A stretch of DNA of 64,000 nt from positions 186,001 to 250,000 of the forward strand of contig NZ_JAQISN010000004.1 in the NCBI RefSeq assembly GCF_037450285.1, given 5' to 3'. The notes below the pieces were generated by a model. It made no database searches. It saw only the letters and a program-made list of their open reading frames with translations, and was not told where the DNA came from. Every line of letters starts with the position of its first letter. Within the stretch, counting starts at the first letter, position 1. This DNA comes from Erwinia sp. SLM-02 (lineage in GTDB: Bacteria; Pseudomonadota; Gammaproteobacteria; Enterobacterales; Enterobacteriaceae). The position numbers and the translations under genes were made by a program. This document shows, piece after piece, positions 1-8,533 of the stretch.

Positions 1-1614
1 CATGCCTATACCGACGCGGCGATGCTGCTGGGCATTGCTCACACCCTGCTGAGCGAAAAACTGCACGACGAGGCGTTCCTGCAGCGCTATACCACCGGCT
101 TTGAAGCATTTCGCGCAAGCCTGCTCGGCGCGCACGATGGCGTGGCCAAAACGGCGGAATGGGCCAGTCAAATCTGCGGGGTCGCAGCGGAAACGCTGCG
201 CCAGCTGGCGCGCGACATGGCGGAAAAGCGCACGATGATTATGGCGGGCTGGGGCATTCAGCGTCAGCATCACGGGGAACAGCCGCACTGGCTGCTGGTC
301 ACCGTGGCCGCCATGCTTGGGCAGATTGGCCTGCCCGGCGGGGGCTTCGGCTTCAGTTACCACTACTCCTCGGGGGGCAGCCCGACGGCAAAAGGCGGTA
401 TTCTTTCAGGCATCAGCGCCGGGCAGGCACCGCAGAACTCACCGGCCCCGGTCCCGGTGGCCAGAATGGCCGACTGCCTGGCGAATCCGGGGAAAACGAT
501 TGACTACAATGGCCGCCAGGTCACCTATCCCGACGTGAAAATGGTCTACGTCGCCGGCAGTAACCCACTGGTTCACCAGCAGGACACGAACAATCTGCGC
601 CGGGCGATGCAGCACCCGGAAACCATCATTGTGCATGAGCCGTGGTGGACGCCCACGGCAAAATTTGCCGATATTGTCCTGCCCTGCACCACCAGCTACG
701 AACGCAATGATATGGATATGGGCGGCGACTACTCCCAGCGCTATGTTTTTCCGATGCATCAGTGCGTACCGCCGCAGCACGAGTCGCGTAACGACTTCGA
801 CATCTTCCGCGATATTGCCGCCCGGCTCGGGGTTGAGCAGGCCTTTACCGAGGGGCGGGATGAGATGCTGTGGCTGAAATTCATGTACGACAACATGAAG
901 ACCCAGGCCCGCAATGCCGGGGTGCCGCTGCCGCCGTTCGATCGGTTCTGGCCGTCGAATAACTACATTCGCTTCCCGGTACCGCAGGAGAACAAAAACT
1001 GGGTCCGCTACGCCGACTTCCGCGCCGATCCGCTGCTTAACCCGCTGGGTACGCCGAGTGGACGCATCGAAATTTTCTCCCGCACCGTGGCGAAAATGAA
1101 TTATGAAGACTGCCCGGGGCTGCCGGGCTGGTTCCCGCCGGAAGAGTGGCACGGCTGCCCCGGTGCGGCACGCTATCCGCTGTCGCTGAACACCTCTCAC
1201 CCGGCGCACCGCCTGCACTCGCAGCTGGATAACACGCCGCTGAGAGATAAATATGCCGTCAGCGACCGGGAGGCAATTCTGATGAACACTCAGGATGCCG
1301 CTGCCCGCCAGATCCAGTCCGGCGACCTGGTTCGCGCGTTTAACGATCGCGGGCAGATTCTGGTCGGTGCTGAGGTCAGTGACGATATCCGCCCGGGTGT
1401 GGTTCGCGTCTGCGAGGGGGCCTGGTATGACCCTGCCGATCCGGCCGAATCGAAAACCCTGTGTAAAAACGGCAGCGTAAACTGCCTGACTTTTGATATC
1501 GGTTCCTCCCGGTTAGCGCAGGCTAACTGCGGGCATATGACCCAGCTGGAGGTGGAAAAATATTGCGGCGAGGAGCAAAAAAACACCGCACATTCGGTGC
1601 CTTTTGGTACATAA
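1..1614 (+). CDS. Molybdopterin S/N-oxide reductase (TorA/TorZ/BisC family), 3' part
   Basis: This is the C-terminal part (about 537 residues) of a DMSO-reductase-family molybdoenzyme; the reading frame is open at base 1, so the N-terminus and any signal peptide lie outside the window. Family members reduce TMAO, biotin sulfoxide or methionine sulfoxide. Visible family signatures are VYVAGSNPLVHQQDTN, the EPWWTPTAKFADIVLPCTTSYERND segment around 635-710, and the C-terminal molybdopterin-dinucleotide-binding region with LNTSHPAHRLHSQLDNTPLR, AFNDRGQILVGAEV and EGAWYDPADPAE. The neighbouring tag and yiaD genes match the chromosomal surroundings of E. coli bisC, which favours biotin or methionine sulfoxide reductase, but without the N-terminus TorZ and BisC cannot be told apart. 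The family assignment is sure and the substrate is inferred. Confidence 0.9.
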   Translation, partial: HAYTDAAMLLGIAHTLLSEKLHDEAFLQRYTTGFEAFRASLLGAHDGVAKTAEWASQICGVAAETLRQLARDMAEKRTMIMAGWGIQRQHHGEQPHWLLVTVAAMLGQIGLPGGGFGFSYHYSSGGSPTAKGGILSGISAGQAPQNSPAPVPVARMADCLANPGKTIDYNGRQVTYPDVKMVYVAGSNPLVHQQDTNNLRRAMQHPETIIVHEPWWTPTAKFADIVLPCTTSYERNDMDMGGDYSQRYVFPMHQCVPPQHESRNDFDIFRDIAARLGVEQAFTEGRDEMLWLKFMYDNMKTQARNAGVPLPPFDRFWPSNNYIRFPVPQENKNWVRYADFRADPLLNPLGTPSGRIEIFSRTVAKMNYEDCPGLPGWFPPEEWHGCPGAARYPLSLNTSHPAHRLHSQLDNTPLRDKYAVSDREAILMNTQDAAARQIQSGDLVRAFNDRGQILVGAEVSDDIRPGVVRVCEGAWYDPADPAESKTLCKNGSVNCLTFDIGSSRLAQANCGHMTQLEVEKYCGEEQKNTAHSVPFGT

Positions 1615-1658
1615 ACGGTTAAATTCAGTACCCAACCCGTTAATAAGGAATGTTATTT

Positions 1659-2222
1659 ATGCAACGCTGTGGCTGGGTATCTGAAGATCCGCTTTATATC
1701 GCCTATCACGATCGCGAGTGGGGCGTTCCCCACCATGACGCACGCTCGCTGTTTGAGATGATCTGCCTGGAAGGCCAGGTTGCCGGACTGTCGTGGCTGA
1801 CCGTACTGAAAAAACGTGAAAACTATCGTCAGCATTTTCATCATTTCGATGTTCAGGCGGTGGCCCGAATGGATGAAGGCGATATTGAACGGCTGATGCA
1901 GGAAAGCGGCATCATCCGCCACCGGGGAAAAATTGCGGCGATTATCGCCAACGCCCGCGCGCTGCTGGCGATGGAAGCCGCCGGTGAATCATTCCGGGAC
2001 TTCGTCTGGGGCTTTGTGAACGGCGAGCAGCAGGTCACCCGCTTCAGCCACTACCGTGAGGCACCGACCACCAACGCGGCCTCAGATGCACTTTCCAAAG
2101 CGCTGAAAAAACGCGGATTTAAGTTTGTGGGATCCACCACCTGTTACTCCTTTATGCAGGCCTGCGGATTGATCAGTGAACACACCACGGACTGTTTTTG
2201 CCACCCGGATAACATTAAATAG
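1659..2222 (+). CDS. tag: DNA-3-methyladenine glycosylase I
   Basis: A 187-residue protein, exactly the E. coli Tag length. Tag removes 3-methyladenine from alkylated DNA, the first step of base excision repair. The N-terminus MQRCGWVSEDPLYIAYHDREWG is diagnostic and carries the Cys and the catalytic-region Glu of the family. The zinc ligands are provided by Cys4, His17 and the C-terminal His and Cys residues of the ISEHTTDCFCHP segment. An ATG at 1650 is in frame, but AAGGA at 1645-1649 sits nine bases before the ATG at 1659 and overlaps the earlier one, so 1659 is chosen. It lies 44 bases after the reductase gene on the same strand and could be cotranscribed. Confidence 0.96.
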   Translation: MQRCGWVSEDPLYIAYHDREWGVPHHDARSLFEMICLEGQVAGLSWLTVLKKRENYRQHFHHFDVQAVARMDEGDIERLMQESGIIRHRGKIAAIIANARALLAMEAAGESFRDFVWGFVNGEQQVTRFSHYREAPTTNAASDALSKALKKRGFKFVGSTTCYSFMQACGLISEHTTDCFCHPDNIK

Positions 2223-2332
2223 CTTTCGCTTACACTTTGAGAATTCGCCTGAGTATTTTCCTCACCGTTGCGCGCCATAATTAACGCATACGGGCGACGT
2301 TGCCCGCGGTGAATGAAATGAAAGGATCACTC

Positions 2333-2995
2333 ATGAAAAAAAGCGTCATCACTCTTTCCCTGATATTGAGCGGCACGCTTGCGCTGGCCGGTTGTACCAC
2401 TAACCCTTACACCGGCGAGCGTGAGGCAGGGAAGTCCGGTATCGGCGCGGGTCTCGGTGCCGCGGTAGGCGCAGGCGTAGGCATGCTCTCCTCCTCGAAA
2501 AAGGATCGGGGTAAAGGCGCGCTGATTGGTGCCGCCGCGGGAGCCGCTCTCGGCGGCGGCGCAGGTTACTACATGGACGTGCAGGAAGCGAAGCTGCGCG
2601 ACAAAATGAAAGGAACCGGCGTGAGCGTGACCCGCAACGGCGACAATATCGTGCTGAATATGCCGAGTAACGTCACCTTTGACAGCAGCAGCAGTACGCT
2701 GAAACCGGCCGGGGCCAATACGCTGACCGGCGTGGCTATGGTCCTGAAGGAGTACCCGAAAACGGCCGTGAACATTATCGGTTACACCGACAGCACCGGC
2801 AGCCGCCAGCTGAATATGTCGCTCTCGCAGCAGCGTGCGGACAGCGTCGGCAGCTCGCTGATTACGCAGGGCGTTGCCGCTAACCGCATTCGCACCAGCG
2901 GTATGGGGCCGGACAACCCCGTGGCGTCGAACACCACCGCCGAAGGGAAAGCCCAGAACCGTCGTGTAGAAATTACCCTCAGCCCGCTGCAGTAA
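2333..2995 (+). CDS. yiaD: Outer-membrane lipoprotein with OmpA-like domain
   Basis: A 220-residue lipoprotein, close to the 219 of E. coli YiaD. The start at 2333 gives a classic lipoprotein signal: MKK, a hydrophobic stretch, then the lipobox LALAGC with Cys at about residue 20. Residues 30-85 are rich in Gly/Ala (glycine-zipper type). The C-terminal half is an OmpA-like peptidoglycan-binding domain with NIIGYTDSTGS, LSQQRADSV and NRRVEITL. AAAGGA at 2321-2326 supports this start over an upstream in-frame codon at 2300. YiaD is an outer-membrane lipoprotein thought to link the envelope to peptidoglycan and can suppress loss of BamD. It is followed by a strong terminator and appears monocistronic. 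Confidence 0.93.
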   Translation: MKKSVITLSLILSGTLALAGCTTNPYTGEREAGKSGIGAGLGAAVGAGVGMLSSSKKDRGKGALIGAAAGAALGGGAGYYMDVQEAKLRDKMKGTGVSVTRNGDNIVLNMPSNVTFDSSSSTLKPAGANTLTGVAMVLKEYPKTAVNIIGYTDSTGSRQLNMSLSQQRADSVGSSLITQGVAANRIRTSGMGPDNPVASNTTAEGKAQNRRVEITLSPLQ

Positions 2996-3002
2996 TTCCT
3001 CT

Positions 3003-3043
3003 GGCCCCGGTCCACATTGTGCCGGGGCCGTTATTCTCTTTTT
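3003..3043 (+). terminator. Rho-independent terminator after yiaD
   Basis: Perfect 8-bp GC stem GGCCCCGG (3003-3010) and CCGGGGCC (3022-3029), loop of 11, followed by a T-rich tract at 3031-3043. It lies eight bases after the yiaD stop. Confidence 0.88.
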
Positions 3044-3123
3044 CAGGAATAATCACTCAGGGCGATAGTGACCATTTACATTTTGTGCTACGCTGCGCAA
3101 AAACTGATCAGTATTCTTACAAC

Positions 3124-4110
3124 ATGTCACTTAAAGATATCGCCGCCGCCCTGGGGCTGTCCGTTACGACCATCAGCCGCGCGCTTAACGGCTATGATGA
3201 TGTGGCGGAAGAAACGCGCCTGCGTATTCAACAGGAAGCCCGACGGCGAGGATATCGCCCTAATACGGTCGCGCGCAGCCTGAAAACCGGCAAACCCAAC
3301 GCGCTTGGACTGTTGTTTCCCTCCTCGCCTCTTCCCTTTAACGGTACCAGTTTTGTCGATGTCATTGGCGCTATTGCCCAGGCGCTGGCCGAGCGGGAAG
3401 TGGATCTACTGATCGTCGCCGACACGCCTGATAACGACCATCGCTCCCTGCAGCGAATGCTGCGATCGCGCTATGTCAGCGGCCTGATCGTGGCGCACAC
3501 CGCGCGGCATGACGGCCGGCTGGTTAAACTCCAGCAGTTGGATTTTCCGTTCCTGGCGATGGGCCGCAGCGAACTGACCGCCCCTTACGCCTGGTTCGAT
3601 TTCGATCATGACACCGGTCCGCGCCTGGCGGTGGATCACTACGTTGCCCGGGGCTTACCGCGTATCGCGTGGCTCGGCAGCCACCTCGATCTGACCTTCG
3701 TCGGCCAGCGGCGCGAAGGCTATCTGAACGCGATGCGGCGGCACGGTTTAGCCAGCGATCTTTGCTGGCGGACAGAACCGAGTCGTCTGGAAGGTTATCG
3801 CCTGACGCGTCACTTATTATCCCTGCCGCACCCCCCGCAGGCGCTGATCGCCGACTCCAGTTCGCTCGGCGAAGGCGCGGCGATCGCCCTGCGCGAGACG
3901 GGCCGCCTGACCGGTCCTGAACGTATTGAACTGATGGTCTACAACGGGTTGCCTGCCGACTCGGTGATCGACGTGCCCGTCGCCAGTATCGCTCAGGCGA
4001 CCTGGCCTGCGATTGGGCAACAGGCGGCAGAAATGGCGCTACGGCTGATGGCCGGCGATCCCATCACCACCCTGCAGGTGCTGTGGCAGCCGGAGCTGAA
4101 AATACCCTGA
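3124..4110 (+). CDS. LacI-family transcriptional regulator
   Basis: A 328-residue LacI-type repressor. The helix-turn-helix and hinge are at residues 1-60: SLKDIAAALGLSVTTISRALNGYDD, then RRRGYRPNTVARSLKTGKPN. The rest is a periplasmic-binding-protein-like effector domain. The ATG at 3124 starts right before the HTH as usual in the family; the open frame reaches a GTG at 3019, but that would add a tail and lies inside the yiaD terminator. No good Shine-Dalgarno is visible before 3124. It ends 59 bases before a second LacI-type gene on the same strand and may regulate or be cotranscribed with the kgu cluster downstream. Its ligand is unknown. Confidence 0.88.
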   Translation: MSLKDIAAALGLSVTTISRALNGYDDVAEETRLRIQQEARRRGYRPNTVARSLKTGKPNALGLLFPSSPLPFNGTSFVDVIGAIAQALAEREVDLLIVADTPDNDHRSLQRMLRSRYVSGLIVAHTARHDGRLVKLQQLDFPFLAMGRSELTAPYAWFDFDHDTGPRLAVDHYVARGLPRIAWLGSHLDLTFVGQRREGYLNAMRRHGLASDLCWRTEPSRLEGYRLTRHLLSLPHPPQALIADSSSLGEGAAIALRETGRLTGPERIELMVYNGLPADSVIDVPVASIAQATWPAIGQQAAEMALRLMAGDPITTLQVLWQPELKIP

Positions 4111-4169
4111 TGCTGCTGCCAGCGGGCAGTTATGGTAGTCTCACGCCATTCACATCATCAGGGATAGCC

Positions 4170-5198
4170 ATGAATAACAAGGCCGCCAAAGCTACTATCA
4201 GCGACGTCGCAAGAGAAGCCCGCACCGGTAAAACCAGCGTATCTCGCTATCTGAACGGTGAATTCAGCGCGCTTTCTGACGATCTGAAACAGCGCATCGA
4301 AGCCGCTATCAGCGCGCTAAACTATCGCCCCAGCCAGATGGCGCGTGGCCTGAAGCGTGGGCGGACCCGGCTCATCGGCCTGATTATCGCGGATATCACC
4401 AACCCTTATTCCGTGGACGTGCTGAGCGGTATTGAGTCCGCCTGCCGCAGCCACGGCTTCACGCTGCTGATGTGTAATACCAATAATGAAGTCGACCTTG
4501 AGCAGTATTACCTCAATCTGCTGAACAGCTACCAGGTCGAAGGCATTGTGGTCAACGCGGTGGGCATGCGCGAAGAAGCGCTGAATCAGCTGCAGAAATC
4601 GCTGCTGCCGATGGTGCTTATTGACCGAAAAATACCGGATTTTGTCTGCGATGTGGTCGGTCTGGATAACCGCGCGGCCGCGCTGCAGGCTACCGAGCAT
4701 CTGCTGTCCCAGGGCTATCGCGCGCTGCTGTTTATCAGCGAACCGCTTGGCCTGGTCAACACCCGGCTGGAGCGTATTCACGCTTTTCATGAGCGCATGG
4801 CACAGCAGCCCGGGATGGTTGCCGAACACGCCGAAGTGACGCTGGACGATGAAACCCGCATGCAGCAGGTGCTGAGCGATTTCTATCAGCGTCACCAGGG
4901 CGCACCCTGCGCGGTGATGGCCGTCAACGGGGCACTGACGCTACAGGTTGCCCGCGCGCTGCGGCGGCTGAACCTGAGCTGGGGCGAGCAGCTCGGCCTG
5001 TTGGGCTTTGACGAGCTGGAGTGGGCCGAGCTGGCGGGCGTAGGCATTACCACCCTCAGGCAGCCCACCTGGCAGATTGGCTATGCCGCACTGGAGCAGG
5101 TTATCAGCCGCATAGAGGGCGGAGAGCAGCCGCTGCACGAACAGGTTTTTGCCGGTGAACTGGTGGTGCGCGGCTCAACCCAGCCGATCTCCCGTTAG
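4170..5198 (+). CDS. ptxS: PtxS-like LacI-family regulator of 2-ketogluconate genes
   Basis: A 342-residue LacI-type regulator. The N-terminal HTH is ISDVAREARTGKTSVSRYLNGE, followed by the hinge LNYRPSQMARGLKRGRTRLIG and a sugar-binding effector domain. The segment LKRGRTRLIGLIIADITNPYS and its position directly before kguEKTD suggest the PtxS group, which represses 2-ketogluconate genes in Pseudomonas and is released by 2-ketogluconate. The start at 4170 is chosen because the HTH follows it and an AGGGA lies just upstream; the in-frame extension to 4083 would overlap the preceding gene. A perfect LacI-type palindrome at 5340-5353 in front of kguE is its likely operator. Family is certain; ptxS identity is inferred from context. 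Confidence 0.82.
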   Translation: MNNKAAKATISDVAREARTGKTSVSRYLNGEFSALSDDLKQRIEAAISALNYRPSQMARGLKRGRTRLIGLIIADITNPYSVDVLSGIESACRSHGFTLLMCNTNNEVDLEQYYLNLLNSYQVEGIVVNAVGMREEALNQLQKSLLPMVLIDRKIPDFVCDVVGLDNRAAALQATEHLLSQGYRALLFISEPLGLVNTRLERIHAFHERMAQQPGMVAEHAEVTLDDETRMQQVLSDFYQRHQGAPCAVMAVNGALTLQVARALRRLNLSWGEQLGLLGFDELEWAELAGVGITTLRQPTWQIGYAALEQVISRIEGGEQPLHEQVFAGELVVRGSTQPISR

Positions 5199-5287
5199 CC
5201 GCACGCTCTTTTCATCCCCCGGGGGCCGGACGCGCCCCTGAAGAACCCCTAATCTTCCCCCCTCCACTCAGTGAATTATCCACAGAA

Positions 5288-5317
5288 TTGCGTTCACTCC
5301 GTGAGCACCGTCATAAA
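5288..5317 (+). promoter_or_regulatory. Candidate sigma-70 promoter of the kgu operon
   Basis: TTGCGT (5288-5293) and CATAAA (5312-5317) with an 18-bp spacer. Transcription would start near 5325, just before the operator palindrome at 5340-5353, so a bound repressor would block elongation or clearance. The -10 match is modest. Confidence 0.45.
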
Positions 5318-5339
5318 TTTCGGCTTTGGTACTTTTCTT

Positions 5340-5353
5340 TGGAACCGGTTCCA
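5340..5353 (+). promoter_or_regulatory. LacI/PtxS-type operator before kguE
   Basis: TGGAACCGGTTCCA is a perfect 14-bp palindrome with the central CG typical of LacI-family operators. It differs by one base per arm from TGAAACCGGTTTCA, the PtxS site described in Pseudomonas. It lies 44 bases before the kguE start. Confidence 0.8.
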
Positions 5354-5397
5354 TTTAACGTTTTTTCATCAAATCGGGTGAATTAGCCGGAGAAATC

Positions 5398-6147
5398 ATG
5401 AAAAGAGAAGTTATCGTTGTCACCGCCGCCTACGGCAATCAACGGGTCCGTGAGCTGGGCGGCCAGCAGGCACTGCTGCCGATCGTTGCTGCCGCAGGCG
5501 CAGACGGCGTGGAAATTCGCCGCGAGCTGCTGGATGAGCACGAACTGAGCCAGCTTTCCGCGCTGGGCGCAGACATTGCCGCAAAAAAACTGATCGCCTT
5601 CTACTCCGTGCCGGAAGCGCTGTTTACCGAAGAGGGCGCGCTGAACCCGCATCTGGACACGCATTTCTTGGAAGCCGGGCAACTGAATGCCCAGCTGATT
5701 AAATATTCGCTGGGAAACTATCGTCATGATTTCGACAGCGCCGAACTACGCAGCAAGCTCGCCGGTAAGAAAGTGCACCTGGTGGTGGAAAACGACCAGA
5801 CCGAATACGGCAAATTCGCCGCCCTTGATGCCTTTTTCCATACCTGCGGCGAAAGCCGTATCTGCAACGGCATGACCTTTGATACCGGCAACTGGCTGTG
5901 GGTTGGCGACAGGCCGCTTCCGGCGGCGGAAAGCCTGAGCCGCTACGTCAGCTACATCCACGTCAAAGCGGCGGTGCCCCACGGCGACAGCTGGCGTGCC
6001 ATTCCGCTTGATGAGGCCGATAACCTGTGGCGCGAGACGCTCGCCCTGCTGCCGGCGGACGTGCCGCGCGCCATTGAATTCCCCCTGGAAGGCCCGGACC
6101 TGGTGGCGGTAACCCGTCACTATGTTGACCTGCTGCGCGAGGCATAA
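5398..6147 (+). CDS. kguE: KguE, sugar phosphate isomerase/epimerase-like protein
   Basis: A 249-residue AP-endonuclease-2-type TIM barrel, first gene of the 2-ketogluconate cluster. Barrel-strand motifs are visible: GADGVEIRREL near residue 35, KVHLVVENDQTEYG near 122, FDTGNWLWVG near 160 and a C-terminal RAIEFPLEG; the Glu/Asp/His set in these motifs fits a metal-binding isomerase site. KguE is a conserved member of kgu operons in Pseudomonas but its exact step is not firmly established. A GGAGA sits 4 to 8 bases before the ATG. It is followed after three bases by kguK, so the two are translated from one message. Confidence 0.85.
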   Translation: MKREVIVVTAAYGNQRVRELGGQQALLPIVAAAGADGVEIRRELLDEHELSQLSALGADIAAKKLIAFYSVPEALFTEEGALNPHLDTHFLEAGQLNAQLIKYSLGNYRHDFDSAELRSKLAGKKVHLVVENDQTEYGKFAALDAFFHTCGESRICNGMTFDTGNWLWVGDRPLPAAESLSRYVSYIHVKAAVPHGDSWRAIPLDEADNLWRETLALLPADVPRAIEFPLEGPDLVAVTRHYVDLLREA

Positions 6148-6150
6148 ATC

Positions 6151-7104
6151 ATGACGACCCATACTAACGGCACGCTGGATGTTGTCACGATCGGTGAAGC
6201 CATGGCGATGTTTGTCGCGGCGGAGAGCGGCGATCTGGCATCGGTTGAAAAATTTACCAAACGCATTGCCGGTGCCGAACTGAACGTGGCGATCGGCCTG
6301 GCGCGCCTCGGCCTGAAAGTGGGCTGGGTCAGCCGTGTCGGCGATGACTCGTTTGGCCGCTTTACCTGCCAGCAGCTGGATCGGGAAGGCGTCGATCGCC
6401 AGCAGGTAACGCTGGATGCACGTTTCCCCACCGGCTTTCAGCTGAAGTCGAAAGTGGACGATGGCTCCGATCCGCTGGTGGAATATTTCCGTAAAGGTTC
6501 CGCCGCCAGCCATCTCTCCTGCGACGACTTTAACCGCGACTACTTCGGTGCCGCGCGCCATCTGCACCTCAGCGGCGTAGCTGCGGCGCTCTCCGGCAGC
6601 TCGCTGGCCCTGGCGAAACATGCCGCGAAGGAGATGAAGGCGATGGGCAAAACGATCTCCTTTGACCCCAATCTGCGTCCGGTACTCTGGTCCAGCGAAC
6701 GGGAAATGGTAACGCAGCTGAACGCGCTGGCTTCCCATGCCGACTGGGTTCTGCCGGGCATCAAAGAGGGAACAATCCTGACCGGCTATGACCAGCCGGA
6801 AGCCATCGCCGACTTCTATCTGGCGATGGGTGTAAAAGCGGTGATTATCAAAACCGGCTGCGAAGGCGCGTGGTTTAAAACCGCTGACGGCATGAAAGAT
6901 CGGGTAGCGGCGATCGCCACCACCAACGTGGTGGATACCGTCGGTGCAGGCGATGGCTTTGCGGTAGGGACGATCAGCGCCCTGCTGGAAGGAAAATCGC
7001 TGCCTGCGGCTATCCGCCGCGGCAATAAAATCGGTTCCCTGGCTATCCAGGCGATCGGTGACAGCGAAGGACTGCCAACCCGGGCGGCACTGGGCGATTT
7101 TTAA
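6151..7104 (+). CDS. kguK: 2-Ketogluconate kinase, PfkB family
   Basis: A 317-residue ribokinase/PfkB-type sugar kinase. The N-terminal glycine-rich signature is GAELNVAIGLARLGLKVGWVSRVGDDSFG, and the C-terminal signature DTVGAGDGFAVG holds the catalytic Asp and anion hole (GAGD). The family includes 2-keto-3-deoxygluconate kinases, but the position between kguE and a 2-ketogluconate-type porter points to phosphorylation of 2-ketogluconate to the 6-phosphate, which KguD then reduces to 6-phosphogluconate. The 3-base gap to kguE indicates tight translational linkage. Enzyme class is firm; the substrate follows from context. Confidence 0.87.
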   Translation: MTTHTNGTLDVVTIGEAMAMFVAAESGDLASVEKFTKRIAGAELNVAIGLARLGLKVGWVSRVGDDSFGRFTCQQLDREGVDRQQVTLDARFPTGFQLKSKVDDGSDPLVEYFRKGSAASHLSCDDFNRDYFGAARHLHLSGVAAALSGSSLALAKHAAKEMKAMGKTISFDPNLRPVLWSSEREMVTQLNALASHADWVLPGIKEGTILTGYDQPEAIADFYLAMGVKAVIIKTGCEGAWFKTADGMKDRVAAIATTNVVDTVGAGDGFAVGTISALLEGKSLPAAIRRGNKIGSLAIQAIGDSEGLPTRAALGDF

Positions 7105-7187
7105 CCCTGACGGCTGGCCGGAAACATAACATCACCACATCGTTCCCCTACAGAACAGAATGTGGCCCCCTCAACAGAGGAAACACC

Positions 7188-8480
7188 ATGAACGAGCAGA
7201 CTAAGCAGACAATCGCGCCAAAACGCTGGTGGTACATCATGCCCATCGTGTTTATCACCTACAGCCTGGCGTATCTGGACAGGGCGAACTTCAGCTTCGC
7301 CTCCGCCGCAGGGATTAATGAGGATCTCGGCATCACCAAGGGCATTTCTTCCCTGCTGGGTGCGCTGTTCTTCCTCGGCTACTTCTTTTTCCAGATCCCC
7401 GGCGCGATCTATGCGGAACGCCGCAGCGTGAAAAAACTGGTGTTCTGGTGCCTCGTCCTGTGGGGCGGCTGCGCCTCGCTGACCGGGATGGTGAGCAATA
7501 TTCCGATGCTGGCGATGATTCGCTTTACGCTCGGCGTGGTGGAGGCGGCGGTGATGCCGGCGATGCTGATTTATATCAGCAACTGGTTTACCAAATCCGA
7601 ACGCTCGCGCGCCAATACCTTCCTGATCCTCGGCAACCCGGTGACCGTACTGTGGATGTCGGTGGTTTCCGGCTATCTGATTAACGCCTTCGGCTGGCGT
7701 GAAATGTTTATTATTGAGGGCTTCCCGGCGGTGATCTGGGCCGTGGCCTGGTGGTTCCTGGTGCAGGATAAACCGTCGCAGGCGAAGTGGCTGAGCGATG
7801 CGGAAAAAGCCGCGCTGCAGGCACAGCTGCAAAAAGAGCAGGAAAACCTGAAAGCGGTACGCAACTACTCAGAAGCGTTTAAGTCGCGCAACGTTATCCT
7901 GCTGTGCGCGCAGTATTTTGCCTGGAGCATCGGCGTGTACGGTTTTGTGCTGTGGCTGCCTTCCATTCTGCGTAACGGCACGCAGATGGGCATCATTGAA
8001 GCCGGATGGCTGTCGGCGGTGCCGTATCTGGCGGCGACCATTGCGATGATCGTGGTTTCCTGGGCCTCCGATAAGTTACAAAACCGCAAATTGTTTGTCT
8101 GGCCGTTACTGTTGATTGGTGCATTAGCCTTTTTAGGCTCATATTTGGTGGGTTCCGATAATTTCTGGCTGTCCTATGCGCTGCTGGTCATCGCCGGGGC
8201 GTCAATGTATGCACCTTATGGTCCCTTCTTTGCCATCATTCCGGAAATGCTGCCGCGCAACGTTGCCGGGGGCGCAATGGCATTGATCAACTCGATGGGG
8301 GCGCTGGGTTCATTCCTCGGCTCCTGGGTGGTGGGATATCTCAACGGTGCCACCGGAAGTCCATCTGCCTCCTATATCTTTATGGGAAGCGCATTACTGG
8401 TCGCCGTGTGGCTGACGCTGATCGTCAAGCCGTCGCAGGAACAGCAGACGCCGCTGCCTGATAATGCAAAACATGCTTAA
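7188..8480 (+). CDS. kguT: 2-Ketogluconate transporter, MFS anion:cation symporter family
   Basis: A 430-residue major facilitator with 12 predicted membrane spans. It begins with a short cytoplasmic tail and the first span PIVFITYSLAYLDRANFSFA, whose YLDRAN motif is typical of the anion:cation symporter group that imports sugar acids. The loop-2 motif appears as GAIYAERRSVKK, and the central cytoplasmic loop lies around residues 195-225. AGAGGAAA just before the ATG is a good ribosome site. It is the inner-membrane uptake step for 2-ketogluconate, which a periplasmic PQQ dehydrogenase and gluconate oxidation could supply. Substrate is inferred from operon context and closeness to PtxT/KguT-type porters. 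Confidence 0.86.
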   Translation: MNEQTKQTIAPKRWWYIMPIVFITYSLAYLDRANFSFASAAGINEDLGITKGISSLLGALFFLGYFFFQIPGAIYAERRSVKKLVFWCLVLWGGCASLTGMVSNIPMLAMIRFTLGVVEAAVMPAMLIYISNWFTKSERSRANTFLILGNPVTVLWMSVVSGYLINAFGWREMFIIEGFPAVIWAVAWWFLVQDKPSQAKWLSDAEKAALQAQLQKEQENLKAVRNYSEAFKSRNVILLCAQYFAWSIGVYGFVLWLPSILRNGTQMGIIEAGWLSAVPYLAATIAMIVVSWASDKLQNRKLFVWPLLLIGALAFLGSYLVGSDNFWLSYALLVIAGASMYAPYGPFFAIIPEMLPRNVAGGAMALINSMGALGSFLGSWVVGYLNGATGSPSASYIFMGSALLVAVWLTLIVKPSQEQQTPLPDNAKHA

Positions 8481-8533
8481 CTTAGAACGGGTCAATGCTG
8501 GCCCGTATCACCGTAATGAACAGGGAGAACCGT

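Noticed and set aside
439..1218. Long antisense open frame over the reductase gene
   Set aside because: It is a shadow of a GC-rich gene in codon-opposed frame; the plus-strand protein is a clear family member. The same applies to the many His/Arg-rich minus-strand frames elsewhere, for example 32692-34848 over kdpB and 61945-62868 over the PQQ gene.
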